Assembly (NCBI GenBank): GCA_002205965.3
Contig: NADL03000010.1
Coordinates: forward strand, 558,001 to 622,000
From: Kappaphycus alvarezii
Lineage: Eukaryota > Rhodophyta > Florideophyceae > Gigartinales > Solieriaceae
Direction of reading: 5' to 3'
Length of the DNA: 64,000 nt
Position 1 is the stretch's first letter. Each line of letters begins with the position of its first letter. The notes under the pieces were generated by a model. That model saw nothing but the letters and a program-made list of their open reading frames with translations. It did not search any database and was not told where the DNA came from. A program made the position numbers and the translations under genes. Shown here piece by piece: positions 38,437-49,974 of the stretch.

Positions 38437-40050
38437 ATGGCGTTCGCGACCCGCATGCAAATGTCCACATGCATTGCCTTTGTGCCTCGGCCTACATCAT
38501 GGCTCACGCTCTCCGTCTGTCCGACCACTAGCACTGAACGAGTGCTGCTTTCCAATCAACGAACTGGAAAAGCACCTCTACAAGTCCTTGAACCGCCTCA
38601 CTCTCACGGACCAAGAGTGGTCCAGGCTTACTTCCATACGTCCGGGTGTTCAAAAACCCCTAATCCGCACTTAATCCCTCTTTTCAAGCTGCTGCCACCG
38701 TCAGTATCGATCGCGCCTGCCCGGGCCCACTGCTTGTTTCTCAACACTGCTCACCTCACGGCTGCTCGGGCACCCATGCTCTACTGCCCCGGTGTCCTCC
38801 TTCCACAAGCCAAAAGTTTTACACAATCTTTCATAGGCGGTCCCCGGCTACCCGTTGTCCGTGACCTTGGCTCTTATACCCTCAAGATCTTGCCGCCTCA
38901 GCCAGTTACTACTGGGTAAAGTGAATAACTGGATGCGGCGGCAAAGATGTTGGTGAACAAAAGTACTTTCTGTATCCTAGACAGAATGCAGCAGGACGCT
39001 GCGGTGCTGGCCCGCTGGCAAGGTGATGAGTGGAGTTTCACTCCCAAACTCTTCCAACACAGTGAAACGGACATACGCCTCCGCATTCGCGAGCTCCCCG
39101 CAGCCGAAACCCTGCCGCTGGACTCCGTACCGCTCATCCCACCAACACCACTACTACCCCGCCTGCCACTGAACAGAGAACCCTCAAGCCCCACCCAGGC
39201 CTCCCGGTCTTCCCTGGGAGCCTGCCACTCACTTGCTACTGCTGCCGCAAACAGATAGATGTCTTCGGGGACCACGCTGCTGAACTCTCCCCGTCTGATT
39301 TCGGCAGACCCCACCGTTACAACTCAGCTCGTCACGCGCTTGCATTCCATGTGACCCGCAATGTCGGAAGTGACTGCCAGTCCGAGGCCCCCCTCCTCGT
39401 CCCCGGCAACGAGCTGCAACCATCAGACGTTCTCCTGCACCCCTCAGCTGCGTCCTCTTCGTCTGGCGGCCGCCCCATCACGCGTCACCATCGTGTCCCT
39501 ATTCAAATCCACACGCGCATAGAGGCGACACATGTCCTTGTTGGCGCCGCTGAGATCGCTCATCGTGACAAAAGTCGCGACTTCAAGGCGAAAACTGGCC
39601 CGCCAACCTGTCAAGCTCCCCAACGGCCCAATACCCTCCCCCAACCTCCAGCCCATCGAATTTGACACCACAAGCTGTCGATACAAAGCCTTTTGCCAGG
39701 AGCTGTCGATTGATTTCCGTCCTATTGCTTTCATAGGTATGACTCTGCAGGCCTTGGTGCGGAAAAGGGACTTTCGCTTATCGCTGCTTACCTCGCTTCC
39801 CACCGTGGAACTAACCCGGCTGCAGAACGTGCCCGCCTCTTCTGAGGTCTTAGCTACGTTATCCAGCAGAAAACTGCCCTCGCGGTTAGTCGTCGCCTAC
39901 TTGATCGTTTGCGGCCCAGTTCGTCGGTGCCTACGCCTTTGGCACGGCACCTCCCCTTTCCTTATCAAAATAAAGTCTCATATTCTCTTGACAATCTGGG
40001 CGCCCCGTCATATGCCTTCACGCGCCTCCATACAGAATTAATGCTCGCTG
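38437..40050 (+). mobile_element. RLE non-LTR retroelement, 3' part (copy B1)
   Basis: A GC-rich C-terminal half of a non-LTR element of the same broad family as copy A. About 38990-39110 reads RMQQDAAVLARWQGDEW and RLRIRELPAAETLPLDS, the spacer before the endonuclease. The zinc motif follows at about 39230-39330 (CYCCRKQIDVFGDHAA then RPHRYNSARHALAFHV), and then the nuclease core (APLLVPGNELQPSDVLLHP, about 39390-39450). ELSIDFRPIAF (about 39700) corresponds to FQPLAFDSLG of other copies, and a helical tail runs to about 40040. There is no recognisable reverse transcriptase, so the copy is 5'-truncated or too decayed. Several frame changes. Its tail differs from copies B2, C and D, so it belongs to a different subfamily. 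Confidence 0.65.
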
Positions 40051-40409
40051 TAGCCTGCTGTTTCTTTACAGGTTCAGGGATGATTCCCGCCAAGATCCAC
40101 CCACTCTTTGAGTTCATCTTTTGGTCGTCTGCAGCGATGTCTTCCTGTCCCGTGCCCCTCGCGAGCCTCTGTTGCGACAAATCTTGTCAGTTCCTAAGTG
40201 TGCGGTTAGTTCAGTGAACTCGCCTCGAAAGCCGTCAAAATAAAGCAAGAACTGACTGAACCGACTGCATATTTATGAAAAATCTGGTTCAGTTCTTACC
40301 ATATGTTCCATCTGGAAGACTTTACTCTGTCGTTACTAACGTATCGTGACAAAGAACCGGCGCTAACCAAAAACCAAACCACGCGAAAAAGAGAAGATGA
40401 TATTTGCTC

Positions 40410-40485
40410 CTTCAATACTTGGAGTGTACACCGACTGCACGACTATTCAGTTAAGAACTGACTGGATGGACCACGTCGGCCATGT
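40410..40485 (-). mobile_element. RLE retroelement 3'-end scrap (copy E)
   Basis: The minus strand reads CATGGCCGACGTGGTCCATC and continues to a TAGTCGTGCAGTCGG-like end, which aligns with the last codons and 3' end of copies C and D (ADVDH, then ATAGTCGG). Only about 75 bp are present, a strongly 5'-truncated insertion. The surrounding 40051-40409 contains short direct words (AAGAACTGACTG at about 40246 and 40453) and nothing else recognised. Confidence 0.5.
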
Positions 40486-40995
40486 TTAGTGAAATGATAA
40501 TGTGGTAGCTCAGCTAAACGGAAAAGTGATAAATAAAGGTGGGACCGCGAGCGGCACGAAGCAAGAACGGAGCTCTAGAATATACCATAGTGTAACGTCA
40601 AATACTTTACATCAAATACTTTCTATGGTGTCCACTGCAGGATCCGGCTTTAGGGCTAGAAACTAACCTGTAAAACAACGCAGCCACGGCTTGATAAGCA
40701 CGGATTCCTTTCCACGAAAACACGAATACGAAAACACGAACACGACAACATGCCGCTAGCATCATAGACGCGGCCCCGGCTCGCAAGAGATCGCCAATGT
40801 ACACCACGCAACGTTCCACCGCCCTCTTCCGTCACCGCCACCGGGGCGATAGGCCGTTTGCAGTCCGTCAGGCCTTGCCACGTTTCCGGGACTTCATGCT
40901 ATGCATCCCGGGCATCCGTACTCCGTCGATCTCGGCCCCTTTGACCCAGGCCTGCTTGCTGCCAACCAGCCAACCTCCAAACCTACCTAAGTGGT
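40486..40995. other. no gene recognised
   Basis: About 500 bp between retroelement pieces. It holds a small imperfect tandem of CGAAAACACGAA words (about 40717-40748). The frames at 40797-41066 and on the minus strand are probably shadows of the following element. Confidence 0.4.
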
Positions 40996-41885
40996 GTGCA
41001 GCAAGAGGCACAGGCAAGGGTCCACTGGCGCGACGACTCGTGGGCGACAGACCCCAACCCGGCTGACTACAGCACCGACGACGTTCGGCAGAGGATCCGT
41101 GGCCTCGCATCCCGGAACAGCCCCGCCGCCGCATTTCTCATCGCCCATCCCACAACCGCTACGGTGGTGTCCACGGCCCACTGGCAGACCATGCTCCGCC
41201 GGCATCTCGGCCTCCCCATCTATGATGACTCCCGCCTGCGCCTACTGTAACCAAGCTATGGACGCACTCGGGGACCACCCGGCGGACCTCTGCCCTGCCG
41301 GCTTCGGTCGCCCGCACCGCCACACCTCGCTACGCAACGTCTTCGCCTAACACGTTGCTCGCGCAGCGGGCCTGGACTGCCAGAACGAGGTCCCGCCCCT
41401 TGTCCCGGGAACGAATATCGGTCCTGCGGACATTCTCGTTCAACCCCCGCCCCTGTCTAATGTCCAACAGGTCCGCACCATAGTCTGTGGTCTTACCGTT
41501 TTCCGTTTTCTCCCCTTTCAAACAAGGCGTATGCACAAGGGCCACACAAATGGCCGGTGGCGCCGCCGATATCGCCCACTGAGACAAAGTCAACTCCCGC
41601 CCCCTTCGGACAGTACCCTCCAGGCACCAAACTTCAAGTTTCAGCCCCTGGCTTTCGATTCCTTGGGTGCCGCATCCCCTGCCTCCATTCTGTGCCTCAA
41701 AAAATATATCTCGCGTATCGCATAGAAGCCTAATATGACCACAGGAGTGATCCGCAGGCGTCTTTAGCAGCAAGCATGAGTTGCACACTGGGGTCTTCCA
41801 TTGCAATGGCGATTCTATCGCGAGCACCACTGCACGTGCCTGACTTCGAATATCTGGTTAGCCGTATGGTCAGATCTGCAGTGTA
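40996..41885 (+). mobile_element. RLE non-LTR retroelement, 3' part (copy B2)
   Basis: A GC-rich copy of the endonuclease end. It opens with the spacer (EAQARVHWRDDSW, YSTDDVRQRIRGLAS) and continues MLRRHLGLPIYDDS. The zinc motif is CAYCNQAMDALGDHPADLC with RPHRHTSLRNVFA (about 41237-41350), then the core VPGTNIGPADILVQPPP (about 41400-41450), FQPLAFDSLGAASP (about 41640) and a helical tail. The 3' end near 41860-41885 (GGTTAG...CTGCAG) aligns with copies C and D. It is broken by a few frame changes and stops, and has no reverse transcriptase. Confidence 0.7.
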
Positions 41886-42073
41886 CTGTACACGATAGAT
41901 ACACTAAATTGAAGTAAATTTTCTCCTGCAGGAAAATCGTTGCAAGCCGTCGGTGGCCATTCCTGGTTCCCCCAATGTTTACCAGAGATTACAGATGTAC
42001 ACGTGTAAATAACAATCTGCTCAAGCATGGTTTAATAATATATGCAACACTGTGCATCTTCAGCGCGAAATCT

Positions 42074-42178
42074 CTCTCGGTAGCTCAGTTGGTGTCAGCA
42101 CAACGCAGAGCATTCGACTGTAGTAGTCAAGCGATTTCAATCATCGAATTGTCCCTAGTTCGATTCTAGGTCGGGAGA
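42074..42178 (+). tRNA. tRNA-Tyr(GUA) with an anticodon intron and a 13-nt D-loop insertion
   Basis: The gene folds as a cloverleaf. Acceptor CTCTCGG (42074-42080) pairs with TCGGGAG (42171-42177), discriminator A at 42178. C1-G72 and A73 are the eukaryotic Tyr identity bases. D-stem GCTC (42083-42086) pairs with GAGC (42108-42111). Anticodon stem TTCGA (42113-42117) pairs with TCGAA (42144-42148); the loop is CTGTAG plus A42143, anticodon GTA at 42120-42122. The T-arm is CCTAG-TTCGATT-CTAGG (42154-42170). A 19-nt intron (42124-42142) sits at the canonical 37/38 site. In addition the D-loop holds 13 extra bases (about 42094-42106, GTCAGCACAACGC); removing them leaves a normal AGTTGGTA loop. 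Without both inserts the RNA is 73 nt. Extra D-loop introns are known in red algal nuclear tRNAs, so I read this as a second intron. Exact splice edges are inferred. Confidence 0.88.
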
Positions 42179-42189
42179 TGATCAAGAAA

Positions 42190-42193
42190 TTTT
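42190..42193 (+). terminator. possible Pol III terminator of tRNA-Tyr
   Basis: A run of four T's follows the tRNA by 11 bases, the usual place and kind of an RNA polymerase III stop. Confidence 0.5.
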
Positions 42194-42525
42194 AGTTCAT
42201 GCGGTCGTCGTAGCACTACCTACCAAATTTTGCTCGATCATGAGCGCACATGCACATGCGCTTGCGTGTCTTTTCTACTCTCTACGCATTGGTGCGAACT
42301 GACCTCGCAACGCATCCGTTCATGTTTCTTCAATTGACACTGGTAATACCACAGATGCCACTCATGGCAGCAAAGCTAAATCAGACCAGTTCCACATTTA
42401 CACGTGGGGTCATTGGACATACAGTACATATACAGTATACAGTATGTACCATAGTCCACATCGGTCGCAAGATGGCATCCGCACAGCTGCAGGGGATATC
42501 CGCATCAAATGAGAAACTTTACTGC
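42194..42525. other. no gene recognised
   Basis: Sequence between the tRNA and a microsatellite. It contains palindromic TACAGTATAC-type words (about 42420-42450). A 129-codon plus frame (42250-42639) crosses into the microsatellite and is not convincing. Confidence 0.4.
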
Positions 42526-42586
42526 ATTATTATTATTTTATTATTATTATATTATAATTTTATTATTATTATAATTATATTAATAT
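42526..42586. repeat. ATT/AAT microsatellite, apparent 3' tail of copy D
   Basis: About 60 bp of ATT, ATA and TTA repeats. On the minus strand it is (TAA)n-like and begins about 20 bases after the stop codon of copy D, where a non-LTR element would have its 3' tail. Confidence 0.75.
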
Positions 42587-43195
42587 CGAGCGTCCAGTGC
42601 AAGACCGACTATGTTACTAGCTTAGTACTAACCGGGTGATCCACGTCGGCCACGTGCACAGGTGTGCGGGACACGGTAACGTTCGCCAGCGACGACAAGA
42701 TCGTGCTACTAATGCGCCGATGGATTTTCGTCCTGATAGCGCCAGCCGATGTATGCAGCACCTCCGCGATGCGCGGGAGGAGATCCTCTATGTAGAGGAT
42801 AGTAGCGGGGGAAGGCGAACCGAGGGAATCGAAAGCCAGCGGTTGGAAATCCAAGTTGGGGCCTGTGTGGGGTTGTCGGAAGGGGGCGAAAGTCGACGCG
42901 ATAGTTTGCGTTCCAGGTTAGTGACCTTGTTGCGGTTCCTAACTGAAGCAGCACCTCCTACTTCTCGGATAGCCCTTGATCATACGTCGGCCTCGAACGG
43001 TGATACGACGGTGACGTCGCAGGCGATGGGGCGCTTCACAGTGCCGTCGGGAGCTGGCGGTGGCTGGACGAGGATGTCAGCGGGTCTTAGCTCGGTGCCT
43101 GGCACCAGGAGTGGAACCTCAAACCGGCAGTCCAGACCGGCTGCACCGGCGATACGGCCGGCAACGAATTGCACTGCTACAGTATTCAGCTCCTG
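42587..43195 (-). mobile_element. RLE non-LTR retroelement, 5'-truncated (copy D)
   Basis: The minus strand holds the last 600 bp of an RLE element. Near 43180-43100 is VAGRIAGAAGLDC, then the nuclease core RFEVPLLVPGTELRPADILV and IACDVTVVSP (about 43120-42990), whose two Asp residues fit the PD-(D/E)XK fold. MDFQPLAFDSLGSPSP begins the C-terminal part at 42854, which ends ADVDHPVSTKLVT at the stop 42609-42611. A very short 3' region and an AT-trinucleotide tail follow. One frame change separates core and tail. The 5' side meets copy C head-to-head near 43200. Confidence 0.72.
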
Positions 43196-43199
43196 TTGA

Positions 43200-45405
43200 T
43201 GCCTGGCCCCTGCTAATGCCCAACTACATGTCAACCGCTCCTCTGCCTTGATTACCCCACCCCCCGCAATTTCCACCCAGACGCCCCTCTCGCCGCTAAT
43301 GCCTCCCAGGCTGAGCCTAAGGTCGCAAGGGCGTGGTGGCACCCCGCCCGCCCACCCCCTCACCCCCGTCGTACGCATGATCCCCTTGTCCCCTACCTGC
43401 CGACCAATCCCCGTCCCTTCCACGGGAGGAGCTCAAGCTCCAATGCCCCGCATGCGCCAATCACCGCGGGCGGGGAATGACCGCATGCACACCCTCATGA
43501 CTAAGTCTCTATCGTGGGCCCCCTCGCCACCTCGAGTACCCCCCGCCACACGCTATGATGCCGCCTCCCAAGCAGCGTCTGGGACGGCACAAACAGCCAG
43601 TCCTGAGCCTGCCGAGCCGCGTCCATCGGCTACGGCAGTGGACTGCTCTGACTAGGCCCCGCCGTTGTGAACTCGCCTTCCTCCGCCATGCCTATCACAA
43701 CATCCCAGCCGACTATGCCGTGCGGTTCGCTCCTTCCTAGCCTGGAGCAACTAACCAGCACTGAGCAAGACTGACACCACCAAAAGGGCCGACGGGCCGC
43801 GCTCCAAGGTGGCATCCGGCGCCCCTTTACTGGTTCCCAATAGGGCGCCCTGTGGGCAGAAGCACTTGCCGCACACCAAGCCCGGTCTGAGTGGGTCTTG
43901 CGCCATCGCCTGTTCCTGGCTCCGGATGCAGCGCCACTCGTCGCTCCCGTCCGGCTGAAGCCCTATGCGCTGACGGCCGGTACGGTAAGGCCATGCGGTC
44001 TCCTAACAATGCACCGCTGACGGTTGTCAATGACCCTGCCACACTCAGCTCCAAGATCTGCCTCCTATGCCCAGTCACCCCAGTTACCCCATTCCCGCCG
44101 ACACCCTCCCTCCACCCCCCTCCATCGGAAGCTGCCGTCGAGCGGCCCGAACGGGGCATCCCATGAGATACAATGGCTGGCCCGTACCGAGTGCCGCAGA
44201 GATTGTTACATCTCCTTGTCAGGAGTCCTATTAGCCATGAAACCGGCATCACTGGCCTCAGTGTCCTCACAAAGCTGGTGACGCGGATCGCCAATGCAGA
44301 TCTCCCTGATTTGGCCCTCCCCACTCTCGCCGCTGCGACGCTTCTCCCGCCCCAAAAAAAGCCGGATGAGATCCACCCCATAGCCGTGGGCTCTGTCTTT
44401 CGTCGGATCGTCACTAAGACGCTGCTCCCCGCCGCCATCGACGAGTCCCGCGACATTCTCGCCCCCTTCCAAACGGCAAACGGTATCAAAGCAGCGATGG
44501 ACACCATCGTTCATGACACCAGTACGATGCTACGCCGTTTTGCCTCAGCCCGTCATGTGTTTACCGCCCTCATTTACGCACAAAACGCATTAACCTGAGT
44601 CGACCGCCAGTCCAAGCCCAGCCTTTTACCCTTATGCGCAACTAACCTCGCCCGATTCTTCCACGTGATCTATGGTCGCTCACAGTCACCGTTACTCATC
44701 CCGAGTCGTGAGGGGACTACCATTTATAGCGCTCAGGGTACCACACAGGGCTACTCGGCTAATAGTTGTCAGCATTACACGCGAAGCATGGATCCCCTTG
44801 GCGATCACGCGGCCGACCTCTGCCCCGCCGGGTTTGGCCGCACACACCGCCACAACTCCCTCCGCAACGCGCTGGCGTACCATGTCTTCCTTGCCGCTTG
44901 GCTCGCCTGTCAGTACAAAGTGCCTCTCCTCATCCCGGGCACAGAGCTTCGACCCGCGGACATCCTGGTTCACGCCCCCGCTGACCCTGGCAACGAAGAA
45001 AAGCCGCCGTCCGCACTAAGGCCACCTCGGCCACTGGCGGTGCTGCCTCATTGGCGCACCGTGGCAAGTTACAAGATCTGGAACGCAAGCTCTCGCGCCG
45101 CCCCCCTCTACCGTCCGGCACCCCGACTGTGCACTGAACTTCACTTTTCAACCAATTGCTTTTGATTCTCTCGGTGCGCCTGCCCCCTAACTATCGTATT
45201 GCTTGAAGAATTAATCCCGCGAATAGCGCGGAAGTATAGCACGACTGCAGGCGTGATACGCCGGCGTGTGTATCAGCGCCGTAGTTGCATCGTCTGGTTT
45301 GTCTATCGCTATGGCTATCTGCTTGCGCTCGCCGTTGCACGTGACCGACGTGGACCATGCGGTTAGTTTCTAGCCCTATAGTCGGACTGCAGAGGACAAT
45401 ATAGA
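43200..45405 (+). mobile_element. RLE non-LTR retroelement with internal deletion (copy C)
   Basis: A GC-rich, Pro-rich N-terminal part (43248-43655) includes CPACANH near 43445, possibly the N-terminal zinc finger usual in RLE elements. The reverse transcriptase starts at about 44250: LVTRIANADLPDLALP, EIHPIAVGSVFRRIVTKTLL, then LAPFQTANGIKAAMDT and motif A decayed to ALIYAQNAL (about 44570). It stops at TTQG of motif B (about 44745) and passes directly into the endonuclease zinc motif MDPLGDHAADLCPAGFGRTH (44790 on), so the rest of the reverse transcriptase is deleted. The nuclease core is VPLLIPGTELRPADILVHAP (44920-44980). The C-terminus ends near 45373 (DVDHAVSF), followed by TAGTCGGACTGCAG as in copy D. 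Several frame changes and stops. Confidence 0.72.
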
Positions 45406-45484
45406 AACTATTTCCTGTAAATGAATTACAAATATGCTGTTGTGCTCCTTCATGATCCAGCCGCTCACTTCTAAGATCCCTTGA

Positions 45485-45692
45485 TGGTAAGGGTTTGAAG
45501 TCCAGGGCATTTTGACTCTGTGTTCAGCCTGAGCACCGCACACCGCTTCCTTTATTGTGTTCTACTCATCGTTTGAATGTAATGATCGTGGGTAATATTG
45601 CATTGGTCCGAGAGCACATGCGCTACAACAGTAAATATTGAGTCACAATCGCTGGTGCAGTTAAGGTCGGGCTACAGTAGGCACTTCCAACA
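45485..45692 (-). repeat. 3' LTR of minus-strand Copia
   Basis: About 208 bp. On the minus strand it begins TGTTGGAAGTGCC and ends in CA. It is preceded by the purine run GAGGGGGAG (45693-45701). Confidence 0.9.
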
Positions 45693-45701
45693 CTCCCCCT
45701 C
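45693..45701 (-). promoter_or_regulatory. polypurine tract
   Basis: GAGGGGGAG on the minus strand directly abuts the start of the 3' LTR, the place where plus-strand DNA synthesis is primed. Confidence 0.8.
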
Positions 45702-48700
45702 GTCATCAACTGCCCTGTAAATCAACTCCCACACTCTTGGTGAATTGTTCATGTAAAACGCGTTGCAAGGGGTTTATGAGCTGATCCGCAACCATTTGTT
45801 GACTTTAAAGGTGCTCAATAAGACAGTACCTTTCGTAATGTGATCCCGAATGAAGTGAAACTTAACGGCAATATGTTTTGTGCGCTCATTCAATGCATCA
45901 TGCTTTCCGACATCAATGGATCCAGTGTTATCACAGAAGATGAGTAGCAGTTTGCTTACATTCTGTCGCAGCTCCACATGCAATCCATTCAGCCAGGTTG
46001 CCTCACGTACAGCAAATGAAGTCGCAATATATTCTGCTTTGACAAGAGATTGTGCGACAAAGTCCTGGATTTTAGATCACCATGAAATGACACCTGCAGC
46101 GTAAAAAAAAAGCGTAACCACTTGTTGGCTTTTGGTGCATCTTATCACCCGCATAATCTGAGTCGGTATATACCTTGAGTTCATTTCTTTCGTGAAGTTT
46201 CTTGTTACACAATTCGACATTCTCTATTGCCTGATAAGTAGCGTAGTACATGCTTGGCTGCCTCCCAATGACATTTTCTTCCATTACTCATAAAAAGGGC
46301 CAAGAATCCAACTGCAAACGATATATCAGGTCTGGTTGTGTTAGCCAAATGTATTAGGCTACCAACAAGCTCTTGGTATGGGACAGAACTACTGAGGGGT
46401 TCCCATGATCCCTTTGCATTGTTCATGAGTCGAGGAAAATCCAAAACAATTTCGGCAGCAAATGGAGTCTTTGCTGGCACGCACTGATCCATGTTGTACT
46501 TATGAGGCAACTCATTGATCATGTGTCGAATAGAGATCTTCGGAGTATGCCCCTTCCTCGCTGGTCAATAATAATCCCAAGGAACTTCGTAAAGTCTTTT
46601 TCAATTCTGAGTTCTACTTCTTCTCCGTTCTGACGAGCTATATCACGCAAACGCTCCGCACACTTGCCGGGTAGGACTATGTCATCGACGTAAATCAGAA
46701 TGCATATAGTACTTGCCGTCTAGTGTAGTATATACAAACTAGAATCAGATTGTGATTTTCTAAACCCCAATGCTAACAAAATACCACTTATTTTCTTTTG
46801 CCAGGCCGGTGAAGCTTGCTCAAGACCACAAAACGCTTTAACAAGGCGGTAAACCCAATCTGGATAGTTCATCTTCACAAACCCTTTTTGTTGTTCAATG
46901 TGTATTTTCTCTTCAAGGTCACCCTTGAGAAAAGCGGACCTGACATCAATCTATAATATTTTGAGATCCTCATCTGTTGCCATTGCCAATAAAAAGCGAG
47001 GTGTCGAATACTTTGCCATTGGAGCGAACGTTGCATTAAAGTCAATACCCTCCCGCTGGGTAAACCCTTTCGAAACCAATCTAGCCTTCCTGCGCACAAG
47101 AAAATGGTTTGAATCCATCTTGTTAGTGAATAATCACTTGCCCTTAAAAGGCTTGACCCCATCTTGCCTTGGTTCTAGAAACCATGTGCCATTGTACTCA
47201 ATCTCATCAATTTAGACCTGCATGGCCCTTCGCTATTCGTTCTCTCTTTGCACTTTACGGCATCCTCATATGTAATTGGCACACTTACATTTTCATTGCC
47301 AAAAGGAATACTCAGCGCGACGGCGACAGTGTCCCTACATCTTTCAGGAAGTTTAGTCACACGACCGGTGCGAGTTGTGGGAATATGTTCCATTTTTTCG
47401 GGTTCCACGCTTTCATCCGTAATTGGCTCCCCCTGGGCAATAGATTAATTACTGTCACTCTCATTATCACTACCAGAGTCTGACATGTTGGCATCTGGTT
47501 TCGGATGTAAGTTCTTACCATTCACATTCCCTCTTTGACTTTCGTGCTCTGCCTGTTGATAGAACTCATTTTCATCATCATAGAAATACATAGATTGAAT
47601 GTTAGTATGGTTATCACCGTGGTTTGAAGCATTGTTGTCAATATAATCACCAAGTTCATCAAATGAAACATCTCGAGAGACTACTACCTTCCCTTCATAT
47701 GTTAGATATACTTTGTAACTGTTACCGCTGGTATACCCAATCAGCACACCCACTTTAGCGCGTCTGTCATATTTTCCTTTCCGTTTCTGTTTGGGAACAT
47801 GTACGTAAGCCTTTGCTCCAAAGCGTGTTGCGTTAGAAAGGCTAGGTCTTTTGCCAGTGATAACGTCGAAAGGTGTTTTGTCTGAATCAAAACAAGCCCT
47901 GCTTTAAATACGCTTACGTAAGTAGTTTGCAGTATGAATTGTCTCTGCACAAAGTTTCTCCGCACACTTCATGCTCTTCAATTAGAGGAGCATTGTGCGG
48001 GCCATATCAAATAATGTTCTATTTAGGCGTCCCGCCCTCCCATTTGACTTTGGGGAGTAAGGAGTCGTGTTTCCATGCTTGATGTCTTTGCGTGTGAGCC
48101 ATTCCTTTAGCTTCCTGCAAATCACTTCCTTTGCGTTACCTCTTCGTAAGCTCCTTACCCTAACCATTTTAGCACTGGAGTTGAATACTTTCTCCAATTC
48201 CATAATCATTCTTGTATTTCCCCTTTGGCCTCGCTCTTTTTTTCAAGAAAAGAGCAATTGATAATCCCCTTGCATCATCATATATGGGATACAGTACTTT
48301 GAGCCTCCCAAAGAGGAAATTTTCATTGGTCCCATGAGGTCTACATGGACCAACTCGAGAGGTACTGTGACTTTGCCATCCTGACGTGGCTTTCCCGTAT
48401 CCCTTTTTGATTTAGCGGTCATGCATTAATCACAGTTCGTCAGTTTATCAGCCTTTCGTATGTCAATACCATTAGTTATTCTTATCGTCTTTTCAATGGT
48501 TTGTTTGCTAACATGTCCCAAGCGACGGTGCCAAAGCCTTTGATATTAATCTACCTGTAACACAGCATAATCTGAAATGGATTTTCCTTCAACAATATCA
48601 ATTTCATGGAGACCATCAGCGGATTCCCTTCCCTTTATGAATACCCCTCTTGTCCTTTTATTGATTACTTCACAAAAACCTTGACCATTCTCATCGCCAT

Positions 48701-49690
48701 CAAATGTAACCTTGTATCCAGCCTTGCGTAACTTACTTACTGATATGATATTAGACATCAAATATAGAATGTAAAGAGTTTCTTCCATCTGGATCGGAGT
48801 AAGTTTGTTATCATACCGTAAATTCCCCTTTACCGACCCAGATCCGTGAACATCGGCACGTCCACCATTTTCCACAGATACAGAAGTCGTTGGAACTTCT
48901 TCCTCAGACTCCATGCTGTGGAACATTTTTTGATTATTGGTCACGTGGAACGTTGCTTCAGAGTCCATAAATCATTTATGTTTCTTGGCATTAGCTGCTT
49001 TAGGATTGGATGCAAGGCATTTAGCAATGAATTTTACGTATCCTCTGCCTGTTTCTGACTTTAACTCAGACTAAGATGAGCAAGAAGCTTTCTTCCCTTT
49101 TTGTCTTTGACGATAGTCAGATCTTAATGCACTGCTTTCAGGATTGTGGAAGCAATTGCTTTTTATGTGCCTTTTACATCCGCAATGGTGACAATTGTTG
49201 TCCTTATGTTTTCCGCCTTTCGTCGTCAGAGCCGTGTCAAAGTCATGGTTCTTACTTTCAGTTGATTTGAAGGAAATTTCGTGCGTGAAAAGTAAGCCAA
49301 TAGCTTCCGCCCTGTCCTTTACCGTAGCGGTTATTACTTGTGCTTGTACTTTAAATGCATTAGTAAGGCCGCGCAGCAAAGCGCGCCTTTTCTCGTCTTT
49401 CTCTACTGGCTTCCCGATTGCCACTAGTTTGTTCTCGAGGTCCACCAATCTGTTCACGTATTCGGCTACCTTCGCTTCAGCTTTCATGTGGAGCCCCTGA
49501 TACTGCGTCAAATATGTGTTTATGGCAGCCTCTGACACGGTTTGGAACATTTTATGTAACGAATCCCATACCTCTTTATAATCACGTAAATCAATGACGG
49601 ATTCACTACACGCATTATCGATGGTCAGTAATAGCGTGCTCCACGCGATATTCTTACTACGTTGATATCTTTGCACTGCATCCCTTCGCT

Positions 49691-49790
49691 GTCTTCGCTG
49701 TCGGGTTCTTCTTCATGACCTGACAGAACGCCCCAGACATGTCTTCGCTGTCGGGTTCTTCTTCATCACCTGACACAACGCCCCAGACAC
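49691..49790. repeat. 50-bp tandem duplication in the gag region
   Basis: Two adjacent 50-bp units (49691-49740 and 49741-49790) differ at three positions. The duplication is internal to the fossil element. Confidence 0.85.
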
Positions 49791-49964
49791 CCTTTCCTCG
49801 TAAGATAACTCCGATCTTCCTAGACCACAAGAAGTAGTTACCACTATTCAGTTGATGGATGCGAAATATGCTCGCATCAACCTCAGTCTGTTCAATATTG
49901 ACACGACGACGGTTTCCAGGAACAATAAGTAAAGCGTCTAGTAGGTTTTCAGTGAGCGATGATG

Positions 49965-49974
49965 TGGGCCCATA
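49965..49974 (-). promoter_or_regulatory. primer-binding site matching the initiator tRNA anticodon arm
   Basis: On the minus strand TATGGGCCCA follows the last CA of the 5' LTR with no gap. It is complementary to the anticodon stem-loop of eukaryotic initiator tRNA-Met (UGGGCCCAUA), the half-tRNA primer known for Drosophila copia. Confidence 0.75.

Noticed and set aside
49691-49790. Two 50-bp repeats as a CRISPR-like array
   Set aside because: There are only two directly adjacent units with no spacer, inside a retroelement gag region of a eukaryote.
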